Shown here piece after piece: positions 1 through 8,254 of a DNA stretch of 22,352 nucleotides (position 1 is the stretch's first letter; each line of letters starts with the position of its first letter). The translations under genes and the position numbers were made by a program. Source of the stretch: CAZXCQ01 sp964639275. GTDB taxonomy: Bacteria; Desulfobacterota; DSM-4660; Desulfatiglandales; Desulfatiglandaceae. The notes under the pieces were generated by a model. It was not told where the DNA came from. It made no database searches and saw only the letters and a list, made by a program, of their open reading frames with translations. The stretch lies in NCBI GenBank assembly GCA_964639275.1, contig CAZXCQ010000080.1:1-22352 (forward strand). The letters are read 5' to 3'.

Positions 1-57
1 TCCGATACGCCATTTTGTGACGGCCGCTAGGCCATGTCATATGGGGGCATGTGGAGG

Positions 58-107
58 AAAAAAAGACCCCCATGCCACACCTTTGCCCCTGTTTTTTGAG
101 ATGTTAC
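58..107 (+). repeat. dispersed repeat, copy A
   Basis: A 50-base unit starting with seven A's, then GACCCCCATGCCACACC and ending TTTTTTGAGATGTTAC. It matches the reverse complement of 22303-22352 at 48 of 50 positions. A 29-base part recurs at 10182-10210 with two mismatches, and a degenerate relative lies at 19489-19520. It sits directly upstream of the AOR gene. Together with the preceding ATGGGGG at about 41-47 its CCCCCAT could form a 7-bp hairpin. No coding role is visible, so I read it as an extragenic dispersed element. Confidence 0.8.
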
Positions 108-135
108 CAATTTTCTTTCTAAATGGAGCTGGTGG

Positions 136-1950
136 ATGAATGGCTGGACCGGTCGGTGCCTGAGAGTAAACCTGACCGAAAACGATTTTCAAAACGAAGA
201 GATCCCGCAGGAACTGATGGAGAGGTTTCTGGGGGGGCGCGGTCTCGGGGCGAAGGTCCTTTTTGATGAAGTTGACCCCGGCATTGACCCCCTGTCGCCG
301 GAAAACAAGGTTATATTCATCTCGGGCCCACTGGTCGGGACCGGCGCTGTGACCGGTGCCTCCTGCAATGTCCTGACCAAGAGCGCCCTGTCCGGAACGA
401 TCGCCTGTGCAAAAATCAGGGGGCACTTTGGCGCTGAACTCAAGTTCGCGGGTTATGACATGATCATCGTGGAGGGGAGGACCGATTCGCCGGTCATCCT
501 CTCGATCATGGATGATAAGATCGCTATCCAGCCAGCCCTGGAATATTGGGGGCGTACGACATCGGAAACCGAGGATCTGTTTAAGAAGGGTCTGAGCGAC
601 AAGTGGGCAGGCCGGGAGACATATCTTCTCACCATCGGTCCGGCAGGAGAAAGACTGGTCCGACTGGCCAATGTTAGCAACGACGGCTTTCTCGCTGTCG
701 GGGGTGGAGGCGTAGGGGCCGTGCTGGGCTCAAAAAACCTAAAGTCAATCGCCCTGAAAGGTGCCCGTTCGGTGACCGTTGCCGATGGAAACCGCTTTGT
801 GCAGGTGGTTACGACCCTGATCAACAAGCTCAACAGCGCCCCGTTGACATCTCAGTCTATGCATTCGTGGGGTTCCGCATTTTTTGTGGGGCTCTGTTAT
901 CAAAAAGGGATATTGCCATTTAAGAACTTTCAGGGCTCTTTTTTTGGAGAATCCAGGAGTGTAGGCACGGAGGCCCTTTCAAATGCCTTTGCCCTGAGAA
1001 GCAGAGGGTGTTTTGCGTGTCCCATTGCGTGCATAAAGAAGACCGACGTAAACAATCCGCTATTCAAAGGCAAAGGCATGGCCCCCACCTATCTGGCCAT
1101 CGGCGCACTGGGGCTGAATTGCGGGATCACCGACCCAACGACCATCGGGATGGCCAACATGGTTTGTGCTGAAATGGGTCTGGATCCCATCGCGGCCGGT
1201 GGAACAATAGCCGCCGCCATGGAACTGATTGAGCGGGGCCTTGTTCCAAAAGATGCACTCAAACTCGAATTGAGATTTGGCCATGAGGAAGACCTGCTCC
1301 AGGCCTTGACCCTGATGGCAACCCAGAAAGGACATGCCCAGAGACTTGGCCAGGGAGGCAAGGCCCTCGTGGAGGAATATGGGCAGCCCGGGCTCTTTAT
1401 GGGCGTCAAGGGCATGCCCATGGCCCCATTTGATCCCCGGAGTATCCAGGGGATGGGGCTTCATTTTGCCACATCCAACTATGGACCCCATCACCTCTAT
1501 GCCTACACCTTTATTGATGAAGTGCTAAATGTCCATGAAAAGCTCGATTCATGGGCTGCCGAGGGCAAGCCGGAACTCGTCAAGAGATACCAGGACATGA
1601 CCGCAGTAATGGATTCGCTGGGGCTTTGCAACTGGCCATTGATGGGCCTCAAATTCAATAATTTTGTTCCGATGGTAAACAGCTGTCTCGGCACGGACTT
1701 CAAGGCAGACGATCTTCTCCGAATCGGCGAACGGATCTGGGACACAGAGAGGATTTTCAATATCCGTGCGGGTTTTGATCGGAGTCATGACACCCTGCCG
1801 GAGAGGTTCCTTAAAGAGCCCATCCCTGATGGCCCCGCTGAGGGACAGGTCAGCAAGGTCCCTGAAATGCTTGACGAGTATTACAAACTCCGTGGGTGGA
1901 ACAAAGAAGGCCAGCCCCGATCCGAGACTTCAAACGCGGCGGAGGGGTAG
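136..1950 (+). CDS. aldehyde:ferredoxin oxidoreductase family tungstoenzyme
   Basis: This 604-residue protein has the full length and layout of the AOR family, whose members oxidise aldehydes (or, in BamB, reduce benzoyl-CoA) at a tungsten bis-pterin centre next to one [4Fe-4S] cluster. The N-terminal domain begins WTGRCLRVNLT and contains the pterin-binding FLGGRGLGAKVLFDEV region. The cluster ligands are visible as C292-F-A-C295-P-I-A-C299 and C498 (GLCNWPL), matching the spacing of the Pyrococcus enzyme. The DPRSIQGMGLHFATSNYG segment and the histidines H452/H453 near the metal site are present. The glutamate usual in the P-E-Y active-site motif is threonine here (T318). The ATG at 136 follows GGAG/GGTGG. 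The gene leads an operon with iron-sulfur, HdrA-like and MvhD-like proteins, which suggests those subunits take its electrons. Substrate cannot be told from sequence; a BamB-like role is an alternative. Confidence 0.93.
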   Translation: MNGWTGRCLRVNLTENDFQNEEIPQELMERFLGGRGLGAKVLFDEVDPGIDPLSPENKVIFISGPLVGTGAVTGASCNVLTKSALSGTIACAKIRGHFGAELKFAGYDMIIVEGRTDSPVILSIMDDKIAIQPALEYWGRTTSETEDLFKKGLSDKWAGRETYLLTIGPAGERLVRLANVSNDGFLAVGGGGVGAVLGSKNLKSIALKGARSVTVADGNRFVQVVTTLINKLNSAPLTSQSMHSWGSAFFVGLCYQKGILPFKNFQGSFFGESRSVGTEALSNAFALRSRGCFACPIACIKKTDVNNPLFKGKGMAPTYLAIGALGLNCGITDPTTIGMANMVCAEMGLDPIAAGGTIAAAMELIERGLVPKDALKLELRFGHEEDLLQALTLMATQKGHAQRLGQGGKALVEEYGQPGLFMGVKGMPMAPFDPRSIQGMGLHFATSNYGPHHLYAYTFIDEVLNVHEKLDSWAAEGKPELVKRYQDMTAVMDSLGLCNWPLMGLKFNNFVPMVNSCLGTDFKADDLLRIGERIWDTERIFNIRAGFDRSHDTLPERFLKEPIPDGPAEGQVSKVPEMLDEYYKLRGWNKEGQPRSETSNAAEG

Positions 1951-1952
1951 GG

Positions 1953-2327
1953 ATGGCGAGGATAAAGATCGATCACACCAAATGCACCGGTTGCAGACAC
2001 TGTGAGACGGCGTGTTCTCTCAACCATGTGGCCGGTGTCTCCAATCCGCGAAGAGCCCGAATCAGGGTCTTCCGAGAAGGTCATACCTACTTTCCAACCA
2101 TCGCCGGTCCTTTTGTGGATGCCGCCTGCACCTCCAAAAATGACTTAGTAGTCGGAAATAACACATACGATATGTGTCTTATCTGCCGGGCATCCTGCCC
2201 CGAAAAACCCTTTTTTATCGAGGCAGAGACCAGTTTTCCCCTGAAGTGTGATTTTTGTGGGATCCCTCCCAGCCCTTCCTGCGTCAGGTGGTGTAACAGT
2301 GGGGCCCTCGAACTTGTAGACGATTAA
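1953..2327 (+). CDS. small AOR-associated iron-sulfur (ferredoxin-like) protein
   Basis: The 124-residue protein is rich in cysteines in ferredoxin-like groups: C11-x2-C14-x2-C17-x3-C21 near the start (CTGCRHCETACSLNH), a middle CLICRASCP group, and a C-terminal CDFCGIPPSPSCVRWC group. This pattern fits the electron-transfer subunit commonly encoded beside AOR-family catalytic subunits (AorA, BamC and similar) and predicts several [4Fe-4S] clusters in the cytoplasm. The ATG at 1953 is chosen because GGAGGGG at 1941-1947 lies at good spacing. It starts 2 bases after the AOR stop, so the two are probably translationally coupled. The open frame reaches back to 1896, but that part overlaps the AOR gene and lacks a better start. 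It probably carries electrons from the tungsten subunit to the HdrA-like protein encoded next. Confidence 0.88.
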   Translation: MARIKIDHTKCTGCRHCETACSLNHVAGVSNPRRARIRVFREGHTYFPTIAGPFVDAACTSKNDLVVGNNTYDMCLICRASCPEKPFFIEAETSFPLKCDFCGIPPSPSCVRWCNSGALELVDD

Positions 2328-2388
2328 TAAAGAAACCTGATACTCGCAACTTGGAATTATGAATATTGATAAAACCTTTCTATCCTCC

Positions 2389-2423
2389 ACTTTCAAGTTT
2401 CGAGTCTCCAGTCTCCAGTTTCA
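2389..2423 (+). repeat. heptanucleotide tandem repeat (five degenerate units)
   Basis: Five 7-base units follow without gap: ACTTTCA, AGTTTCG, AGTCTCC, AGTCTCC, AGTTTCA. The tract lies in the 109-base space between the iron-sulfur gene and the conserved start of the HdrA gene. It argues that the open frame running back to an ATG at 2359 is not coding there. Confidence 0.7.
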
Positions 2424-2436
2424 AAGCGATATTCAT

Positions 2437-5400
2437 ATGGATCAGATCAATAACAGCCGAGATGTTGTTGGTGCCGTAATGGTCGTTGGAGGCGGAATTG
2501 CCGGTATTCAGGCATCCCTCGATCTGGCCGATCTTGGATACTACGTCCATCTGGTCGAAAAAGGCGCCTCAATAGGAGGTGTCATGGCCAAGCTGGATAA
2601 GACCTTCCCTACCAACGACTGTGCCATTTGAATTCTGGCACCAAAGCTGGTTGAGGCCGGTCGGTCTTCGAACATTGGCATTATCACAAAGGCAGAGCTA
2701 TTATCCATTGAGGGCGAGGTCGGGAACTTTTCAGCAAAGATTCGACGCCTTCCAAGGTATGTGAGTGAAGATGCGTGTACTGCCTGCGGCACATGTACCA
2801 ATTACTGCCCCGTCCCTATCGAGGACTGGCATAATGAGGGGCTTTGCTCAACCAAGGCCTTACATATAGACTACCAGCAAGCCATACCTGCCGCCTTCCA
2901 TGTAGACGAAACCGCCTGTCTTTTTTTGACAAGGCGAGAATGCAAACAGTGTGAAAGAGTTTGCCTTGCCGGCGCTATTGATTTTACCCAGCAGCCACAA
3001 GAAATAGATCTCAATGTAGGAGCGGTAATCCTTGCTCCAGGATTTGGCCCCATGGGTAAAGGGGTATTATCAACCTATGGCTATGGAAGAATCCCCGATG
3101 TGATCACCGGGATGGAATTTGAGCGCTTAACATCGGCCTCAGGCCCTACCCAAGGAGAAATTGTGAGGCCATCGGATGGTGGACATCCGAGAAGGATCGC
3201 ATTTCTCCAGTGCATAGGGAGCAGGGACCTGCCGAGCGGTAACGGGTACTGTTCGTCAGTTTGCTGCATGTACGCTATCAAGGAGGCCTTGGTTGCCAAA
3301 GACCACGACCCTGATTTAGAGATAACCATTTTCTATATGGATATGCGCACCCAGGGGAAGGATTTTGATTATGCCAGAATCCGTGCAAGAGACAAGGGGA
3401 TCCGTTTTGTAAGGAGCCGCTTTGGGGGCATTCAGTCCAGGAACATTGGGGTTGAATTAAAATACGTGAGCGAGGAAGGCAAGCATATAAAGGAAACCTT
3501 TGATGTGGTGGTGCTGCCTGAAGGACTTGAGGCTCCGGAAGACGCTTCACCTTTGGCAAAGGCTGCAAGAATAGATCTAAACCGCTATGGTTTCTGCAAG
3601 ACCCACACCTTTTCTCCCCTTGAGACATCTCGGCGGGGGATATTTGCGGTAGGGGCTTTTCAGGGTCCCAAGGATGTGCCCGAAAGTGTGACCGATGCGA
3701 GCGGCGCAGCTGCCTTAGCCGCTGAAGCACTCGCAGAGGCGCGCAATACCAGAATCGAAATAAAAAATTATCCAGAGGAAATGGAGATAGGAGAAGAGCC
3801 TCGCATAGGGGTGTTTGTGTGCTATTGCGGGAGCAATATTGGTGGCGTTGTGGACATTCCTGAAGTGACCGAATATGCCGCAACCCTTGATAATGTGATT
3901 TTTACGGATGCTAACCTTTATAGCTGTGCCCAAAATACCCAAGAACTTATTAGCCAAAAAATCAGGGACAATCGGTTAAACCGCGTGGTTGTGGCGGCAT
4001 GCACACCACGAACCCATGAACCATTGTTTCAAGAAACCCTGAAAAAGGCAGGGCTGAACAAATCTCTTTTTGAGATGGCCAACATTAGGGATCATTGCTC
4101 CTGGGTCCATTCCCACCTTCCTGAACAAGCAACAGAGAAGGCCAAGGACCAAATAAGAATGGCGGTAGCCAAGGTGCGTCTGCTTCGGCCTCTCCAAGAA
4201 CAGACCCTTCCTGTTAACCAAAAGGCACTGGTTATTGGAGGAGGTATTTCAGGAATGACGGCTGCTTTGAGTATCGTTGATCAGGGATTCGAGTGCTTTC
4301 TTGTCGAGCAATCCTCAAACCTGGGAGGAAATTTAGAAAAGATCCGTTTCATGCTTGGTGGTGACAATCCAAGACAGGTCTTAGAAAGTACAGTAGAAAA
4401 GGTTATCGCCAATAATCTTATCCAGGTATATACGAATACGAATATTGAAGAGATTTCAGGCTATGTAGGTAATTTCACCACTAGGCTTCGGACAGGAGAG
4501 GGAGTCAAGACGATAGAACATGGGGTAGTCATTGTTGCCACAGGTGGGAAACCTTATGATCCCACACAGCACCTGTACGGCAAGTCAAAGCAGGTGGTTA
4601 CTCAACTTGAATTAGAACAGATGTTATCCAACCCAGATGGACTCGAGGACATAGACGACCTTGTCATGATCCAGTGCGTGGGTTCAAGGGGGGAAGATCT
4701 ATCTTACTGTAGCAAAGTGTGCTGCAGTCAAGCGGTTAAGAATGCCATTCAGGTTCTCGAACATAACCCTTCCACAAACATAACTATCCTCTTTAGAGAT
4801 ATGCGTACTTACGGGTTTATGGAAGATGCCTATGGTGCTGCTCGTGAAAAGGGCATAAATTTCATCCACTTTGAAAGGGACTCCCCCCCTGTTGTGATGG
4901 AGGAAGATACGGGGCTCAGGGTAGAATTCCTGGATAGACTTCTGGGAGAAAAGATTATTCTCGATCCTGATCTCATTGTTTTAAGCGTAGGTATCGTACC
5001 GAGTGAAGCAGAAGCGTTGGCAAAGATTCTCAAAATCCCCCTCAACAAAGATGGGTTTTTCCTGGAGGCGCATCCCAAGCTTAGGCCTGTTGAGTTTTCG
5101 GTGGATGGCATCTATCTCTGCGGACTTGCCCACTCTCCAAAGCCAGTCCCTGAATCTATTTCACAGGCGAAGGCTGCTGCTGGCAAGGCATGCATTCAGT
5201 TGGCAAGGGGGCATGTTGCGATAGAACCCATCATCGCATCAGTGGAGCAGGACATCTGTATTGGGTGTGGAATATGTGTGAGCCTTTGTCCCTATGCAGC
5301 GATCAAGATGACAAGAGTCGAAAAGAAAAAAAGGGCGGAGACGATCTCGGCTTCGTGCAAGGGATGTGGCATATGCACTTCGCATTGCCCCTCTATGGCC

Positions 5401-5481
5401 ATAGACTTGGGTGGGTTCAGTAATGAGCAGATAATTGCCCAGATAAGGGCCTACGGAAAAGATAGTCAGGACGCGTTGTGA
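2437..5481 (+). CDS. hdrA: selenocysteine-containing two-module HdrA (electron-bifurcating flavoprotein)
   Basis: Read through the TGA at 2629-2631, the frame is continuous for 1014 residues, with selenocysteine at 65. The first module has an FAD motif (VMVVGGGIAGIQAS, residues 15-28), then KTFPTNDCAI-U-ILAPKLVEAG, the place where HdrA proteins carry Cys or Sec in a cluster motif. Ferredoxin cysteines follow at C114/C117/C120/C124 and C161/C169/C172/C176. A second HdrA-like module begins with C462-Y-C464-GSNIGG, has another GGGISG nucleotide fold (601-606), and ends with two [4Fe-4S] motifs at C941/C944/C947/C951 and C974/C977/C980/C984. Methanogen HdrA is about 650 residues, so this is the long tandem type; the second module lacks the FPTNDC-U motif. 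HdrA FAD bifurcates electrons between high- and low-potential acceptors. The start is uncertain: 2437 has no clear Shine-Dalgarno, and 2359 is the alternative. Standard annotation would break this gene in two. Confidence 0.88.
2650..2673 (+). promoter_or_regulatory. predicted bacterial SECIS hairpin in hdrA
   Basis: GAGGCC (2653-2658) pairs with GGUCUU (2663-2668), including G-U pairs, closing a GGUC loop at 2659-2662. The stem can be extended by GUU (2650-2652) with AAC (2671-2673) across a 2-base bulge. The loop starts 27 bases after the TGA. A GGU-type apical loop at about 16-37 bases from the UGA is the usual form of a bacterial SelB-binding SECIS. Pairing was judged by eye, without folding energy. 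Confidence 0.7.
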
Positions 5482-5542
5482 TCAACCGGCCGATGGAGTT
5501 ATCGAGACTCCTAGATGACTATCAAAAGACGACGGTTAACAA

Positions 5543-6184
5543 ATGACTATCCGGGACTTTTTTGAACCAAGAATACTTGGTTTCCTCTGTAACTGGTGTT
5601 GCTATGCGGCAGCCGATTCTGCAGGTATTTCCCGTTTTCAGTATCCACCCAATATTAGGGTAATTAGGATCATGTGTACCGGCAGAATGGATCCTCTTTT
5701 CATTATCGAAGCCTTTCGTGTAGGTGTTGATGGTCTGTTTATTGGCGGCTGACAGCTTGAGGAATGTCATTACCAGGTTGGTAATTATGACGCCATCGTA
5801 GCCGTCGATTTTACACGGAAGATTCTCAAAAATATTGGCGTGAATCCGCATAGGCTGGCCCTGGACTGGGCCTCTGCAGCCGAGGCCCCGCTTTATGTGC
5901 AATTAATAACAAAATTCACGAAAATGATGAAAGAACTGGGCCCGTTGGGAGATGCTGAGGGGATATCCCCGGTGACCATCAAGAGCAAGCTGACGGTGGC
6001 CCATTCTGCTGTGGCAAGTGTTAAATTAAGGACGCTACTCGCAAGACTCACCAAGGACCTGAGAAGCGAAAATGACTATTCCACTCGAATCATAGCAACC
6101 AAAATGTCCGAGAATCTGGATGAGGCGATTGTGCGCGAACTGGAGAGACACGAAAAATCGGCTGCAGAACTTGCAGTGAAGTGA
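5543..6184 (+). CDS. mvhD: selenocysteine-containing MvhD-type [2Fe-2S] subunit
   Basis: Read through the TGA at 5750-5752, this gives 213 residues with selenocysteine at 70. The family signature is clear: FLCNWCCYAAADSAGISRFQ, YPPNIRVIRIMCTGRMDP, then GLFIGG-U-QLEECHYQVGNYDA, where other members read GGC or GGU followed by a second cysteine in ECHY/DCHY. In methanogens MvhD carries a [2Fe-2S] cluster and passes electrons to HdrA; the Methanocaldococcus homologue VhuD is a known selenoprotein. The conserved domain ends near residue 140; a further 70 or so charged helical residues form an extension seen in longer HdrA-linked homologues. It starts 61 bases after hdrA, so it is presumably its redox partner. 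The ATG at 5543 has only a weak Shine-Dalgarno. Without recoding it would appear as two fragments, 5543-5752 and 5840-6184. Confidence 0.9.
5766..5791 (+). promoter_or_regulatory. predicted bacterial SECIS hairpin in mvhD
   Basis: GUCAU (5766-5770) pairs with AUGAC (5787-5791) and UACCA (5771-5775) pairs with UGGUA (5779-5783), enclosing a three-base GGU loop at 5776-5778; AUU (5784-5786) is bulged on the 3' side. The loop begins 23 bases after the TGA. All ten pairs are Watson-Crick. Both the distance and the apical GGU fit bacterial SECIS elements well. Confidence 0.85.
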
Positions 6185-6246
6185 GAAGCAAGAGAACTTT
6201 ATAAACAATACTTTTTCAAACCCGAGTTTTGTGCTCAGGAGGCCCT

Positions 6247-8019
6247 TTGACCATAACAAGGCGCGATTTCCAGGTGGATTTTGCCTCAGAAGTAACTTCC
6301 ATGCCAGGCGGTGAGGTGGTTAAGCAGTGTTTTGACTGTGGTAGCTGTACCGGCGCATGCCCGGTAAGTGAATCGGGGACCGGTTTTGATCCCAGAAGAG
6401 TCTTGCATATGATCAAGCTCGGACTTAAAGAGCAACTTCTTCGTTCCCGGGCAATCTGGCACTGCACTCACTGCGATAGCTGTGCGTATATTTGTCCCCG
6501 GGATATCAGGTTTGGCCCTGTTGTGGACGTCTTAAGACAAATGGCCATCGATCAGAGATATATTGACAAAAGGAAATATGAAAAGCTCGCCACCGCCCCC
6601 TGCAAGGCAACATGTCCGGCGCACATTAGCATTCAAGGCTTTGTGGGTGCCATTTCTTCAGGGAGATATGAAGAGGCTTTTAGACTCATCAAGGAAGAGA
6701 TGCCATTCCCCGCTGTATGCGGACGGATTTGCCCTCATCCTTGTGAAACCCAGTGCAACCGGGGCAAAATTGATGAGCCTGTAGCCATCGAGTTTCTCAA
6801 ACGTTTCGTGGCGGATATGTATATCTCAAATGGGTCCTTCTATATCCCCAAGAAAAAGGAGGGCAAGGATCAAAAGATCGCCGTTATAGGGGCGGGTCCG
6901 GCGGGTCTGACTGCAGGCTATTATCTGTCCATGGAGGGCTTTCCAGTTACTGTTTTCGAAAAACTGTCAGTAGCTGGGGGGATGATGGCTGTGGGGATTC
7001 CCGAGTTCCGTTTGCCCCAAAAGATCTTGCAGGCAGAAATCGACGTTATCGAAAGAATGGGTGTTGAAATTAGACTCAATGTTGAGGTCGGAAAGGATGT
7101 CAGTTTCAAAGAGTTACAGGAAAAGTATAAAGCGGTTTTTCTTGCCATAGGGTGCCACCGACCTCTGAAACTCGAAATTGCTGGTGAAGACGAGTTTAGC
7201 GGTATCGTCGACGGTCTCACATTTCTGAGGGACATAAATCTGGGAAACTTACCTGTCCCTCAGGGTAGATTGGTCGTTATTGGGGGGGGCAACACCGCGG
7301 TTGATTGTGCCCGTGTGGCCAAACGCTTAGGGTATCAAGATGTTAGCATCTTATATCGGAGAACTCGAGAAGAAATGCCTGCAAACCACAAGGAAATTGA
7401 AGAAACCATTGAAGAGGGAATTGATATCCAATTCCAGACAGCGCCTGTAAAAGTCCTGGGGAAGAAGGGAAGGGTTACCGGTCTCGAGTGCCTTCGCATG
7501 AAAATGGGAGAGTGTGACGATTCGGGTCGCCTGAGACCTGTTCCCATAGAGGGATCTGAATTCACTGTCCAAACGGAAACTGTACTCACCGCGATCGGCC
7601 AGAGACCCGATTTGAGCTGTTTACCTTATGAATTGAGAGGGAATATCTCAGAAAGGGGCCTCATACTTTCCGACCCCGTTACCGGGGTTACTGATATCCA
7701 GGCAATGTTCGCAGGAGGCGATGTTGTTACGGGACCGCGGACCGTTGTGGAAGCGGTTGCTTTTGGAAAAGAGGCCGCAAGGTCAATAAAACAGTTTCTA
7801 GAAGGTAAGCCCATTCGAACAGGGTATCAGGCCAAATGGAAAAGAATTGATTACGTAATTGGGCACGCTGGGTTGAGGAAAAGGGAATCTATGCCCCGCC
7901 TATCTGTAGCCGAGCGAAAAATGACTTTCAAAGAGATAGACCAGGGTTTTAGTGAGGAACAGGCCAAGTCTGAGGCGGAACGTTGTTTTAGAATATGTGG
8001 AATTCAAGATAAGTATTGA
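6247..8019 (+). CDS. HdrC-like ferredoxin domain fused to GltD/NfnB-like FAD-NAD(P)H oxidoreductase
   Basis: The 590-residue protein joins two parts. Residues 1-100 resemble HdrC, with two classical [4Fe-4S] motifs, C28/C31/C34/C38 (CFDCGSCTGACP) and C73/C76/C79/C83 (CTHCDSCAYICP). Residues from about 115 onward are the glutamate-synthase small-subunit type: an N-terminal cluster region (C119, C123, C158, C162, C166, C170), an FAD motif AVIGAGPAGLTAGYYLS (212-228) and an NAD(P) motif VVIGGGNTAVDCARVAKRLG (343-362). Such flavoproteins exchange electrons with NAD(P)H, so this is the probable pyridine-nucleotide port of the HdrA-MvhD complex. The TTG at 6247 is preferred because AGGAGG lies at 6237-6242, although the 4-base spacing is short; a TTG at 6229 and an ATG at 6301 are alternatives. 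A separate HdrB is not present. Confidence 0.88.
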   Translation: MTITRRDFQVDFASEVTSMPGGEVVKQCFDCGSCTGACPVSESGTGFDPRRVLHMIKLGLKEQLLRSRAIWHCTHCDSCAYICPRDIRFGPVVDVLRQMAIDQRYIDKRKYEKLATAPCKATCPAHISIQGFVGAISSGRYEEAFRLIKEEMPFPAVCGRICPHPCETQCNRGKIDEPVAIEFLKRFVADMYISNGSFYIPKKKEGKDQKIAVIGAGPAGLTAGYYLSMEGFPVTVFEKLSVAGGMMAVGIPEFRLPQKILQAEIDVIERMGVEIRLNVEVGKDVSFKELQEKYKAVFLAIGCHRPLKLEIAGEDEFSGIVDGLTFLRDINLGNLPVPQGRLVVIGGGNTAVDCARVAKRLGYQDVSILYRRTREEMPANHKEIEETIEEGIDIQFQTAPVKVLGKKGRVTGLECLRMKMGECDDSGRLRPVPIEGSEFTVQTETVLTAIGQRPDLSCLPYELRGNISERGLILSDPVTGVTDIQAMFAGGDVVTGPRTVVEAVAFGKEAARSIKQFLEGKPIRTGYQAKWKRIDYVIGHAGLRKRESMPRLSVAERKMTFKEIDQGFSEEQAKSEAERCFRICGIQDKY

Positions 8020-8038
8020 GGATTGTTGAAAGGTCCTT

Positions 8039-8254
8039 TTGTCGCCAGAGCAAGGAATGGATGAGATCAACAGGGCCGTATCGAAACTGGTTGGTATTGA
8101 CGAGGTCAGGTATAACTCACAGCAGACAATCAGAAAGGTCGCCGGGGATGGATCGTTTCAGGCACTGGATGCGAGCTACCCCATTGACCAGGAATATTGG
8201 TCCGATCGGCTGAAACGGGAATTTGACATATTTGAGCAGTATCGCGCCGGTTAG
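8039..8254 (+). CDS. small hypothetical protein at the end of the hdr operon
   Basis: I do not recognise this 71-residue protein. It is hydrophilic, has no cysteine or membrane segment, and ends YWSDRLKREFDIFEQYRAG. It starts 19 bases after the HdrC-GltD fusion. The TTG at 8039 has GAAAGG at 8028-8033; an ATG at 8057 would give 65 residues. Its stop overlaps the stop of the convergent gene within a GC-rich palindrome, which suggests a genuine gene end. It may be a small accessory subunit of the redox complex; this rests only on position. Confidence 0.5.
   Translation: MSPEQGMDEINRAVSKLVGIDEVRYNSQQTIRKVAGDGSFQALDASYPIDQEYWSDRLKREFDIFEQYRAG

Noticed and set aside
37..426. Minus-strand 129-residue ORF over the AOR gene start
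   Set aside because: It runs antisense to a clear AOR gene, and its C-terminus is the translated dispersed repeat.
2359..2436. Upstream ATG as the hdrA start
   Set aside because: The added residues are encoded largely by a heptanucleotide tandem repeat and precede the conserved FAD domain. The ATG at 2437 is more likely, though no start has a strong Shine-Dalgarno.
2629..2631. hdrA as a pseudogene or two genes split by a nonsense codon
   Set aside because: The stop is exactly at a known Cys/Sec site, the frame is intact on both sides, a SECIS-like hairpin follows, and the next-door mvhD shows the same arrangement.
5840..6184. Separate 114-residue gene downstream of a short mvhD
   Set aside because: Translation from the TGA through 5840 is stop-free and continues the MvhD domain (QLEECHYQVGNYDA onward), so this is the C-terminal part of the selenoprotein.
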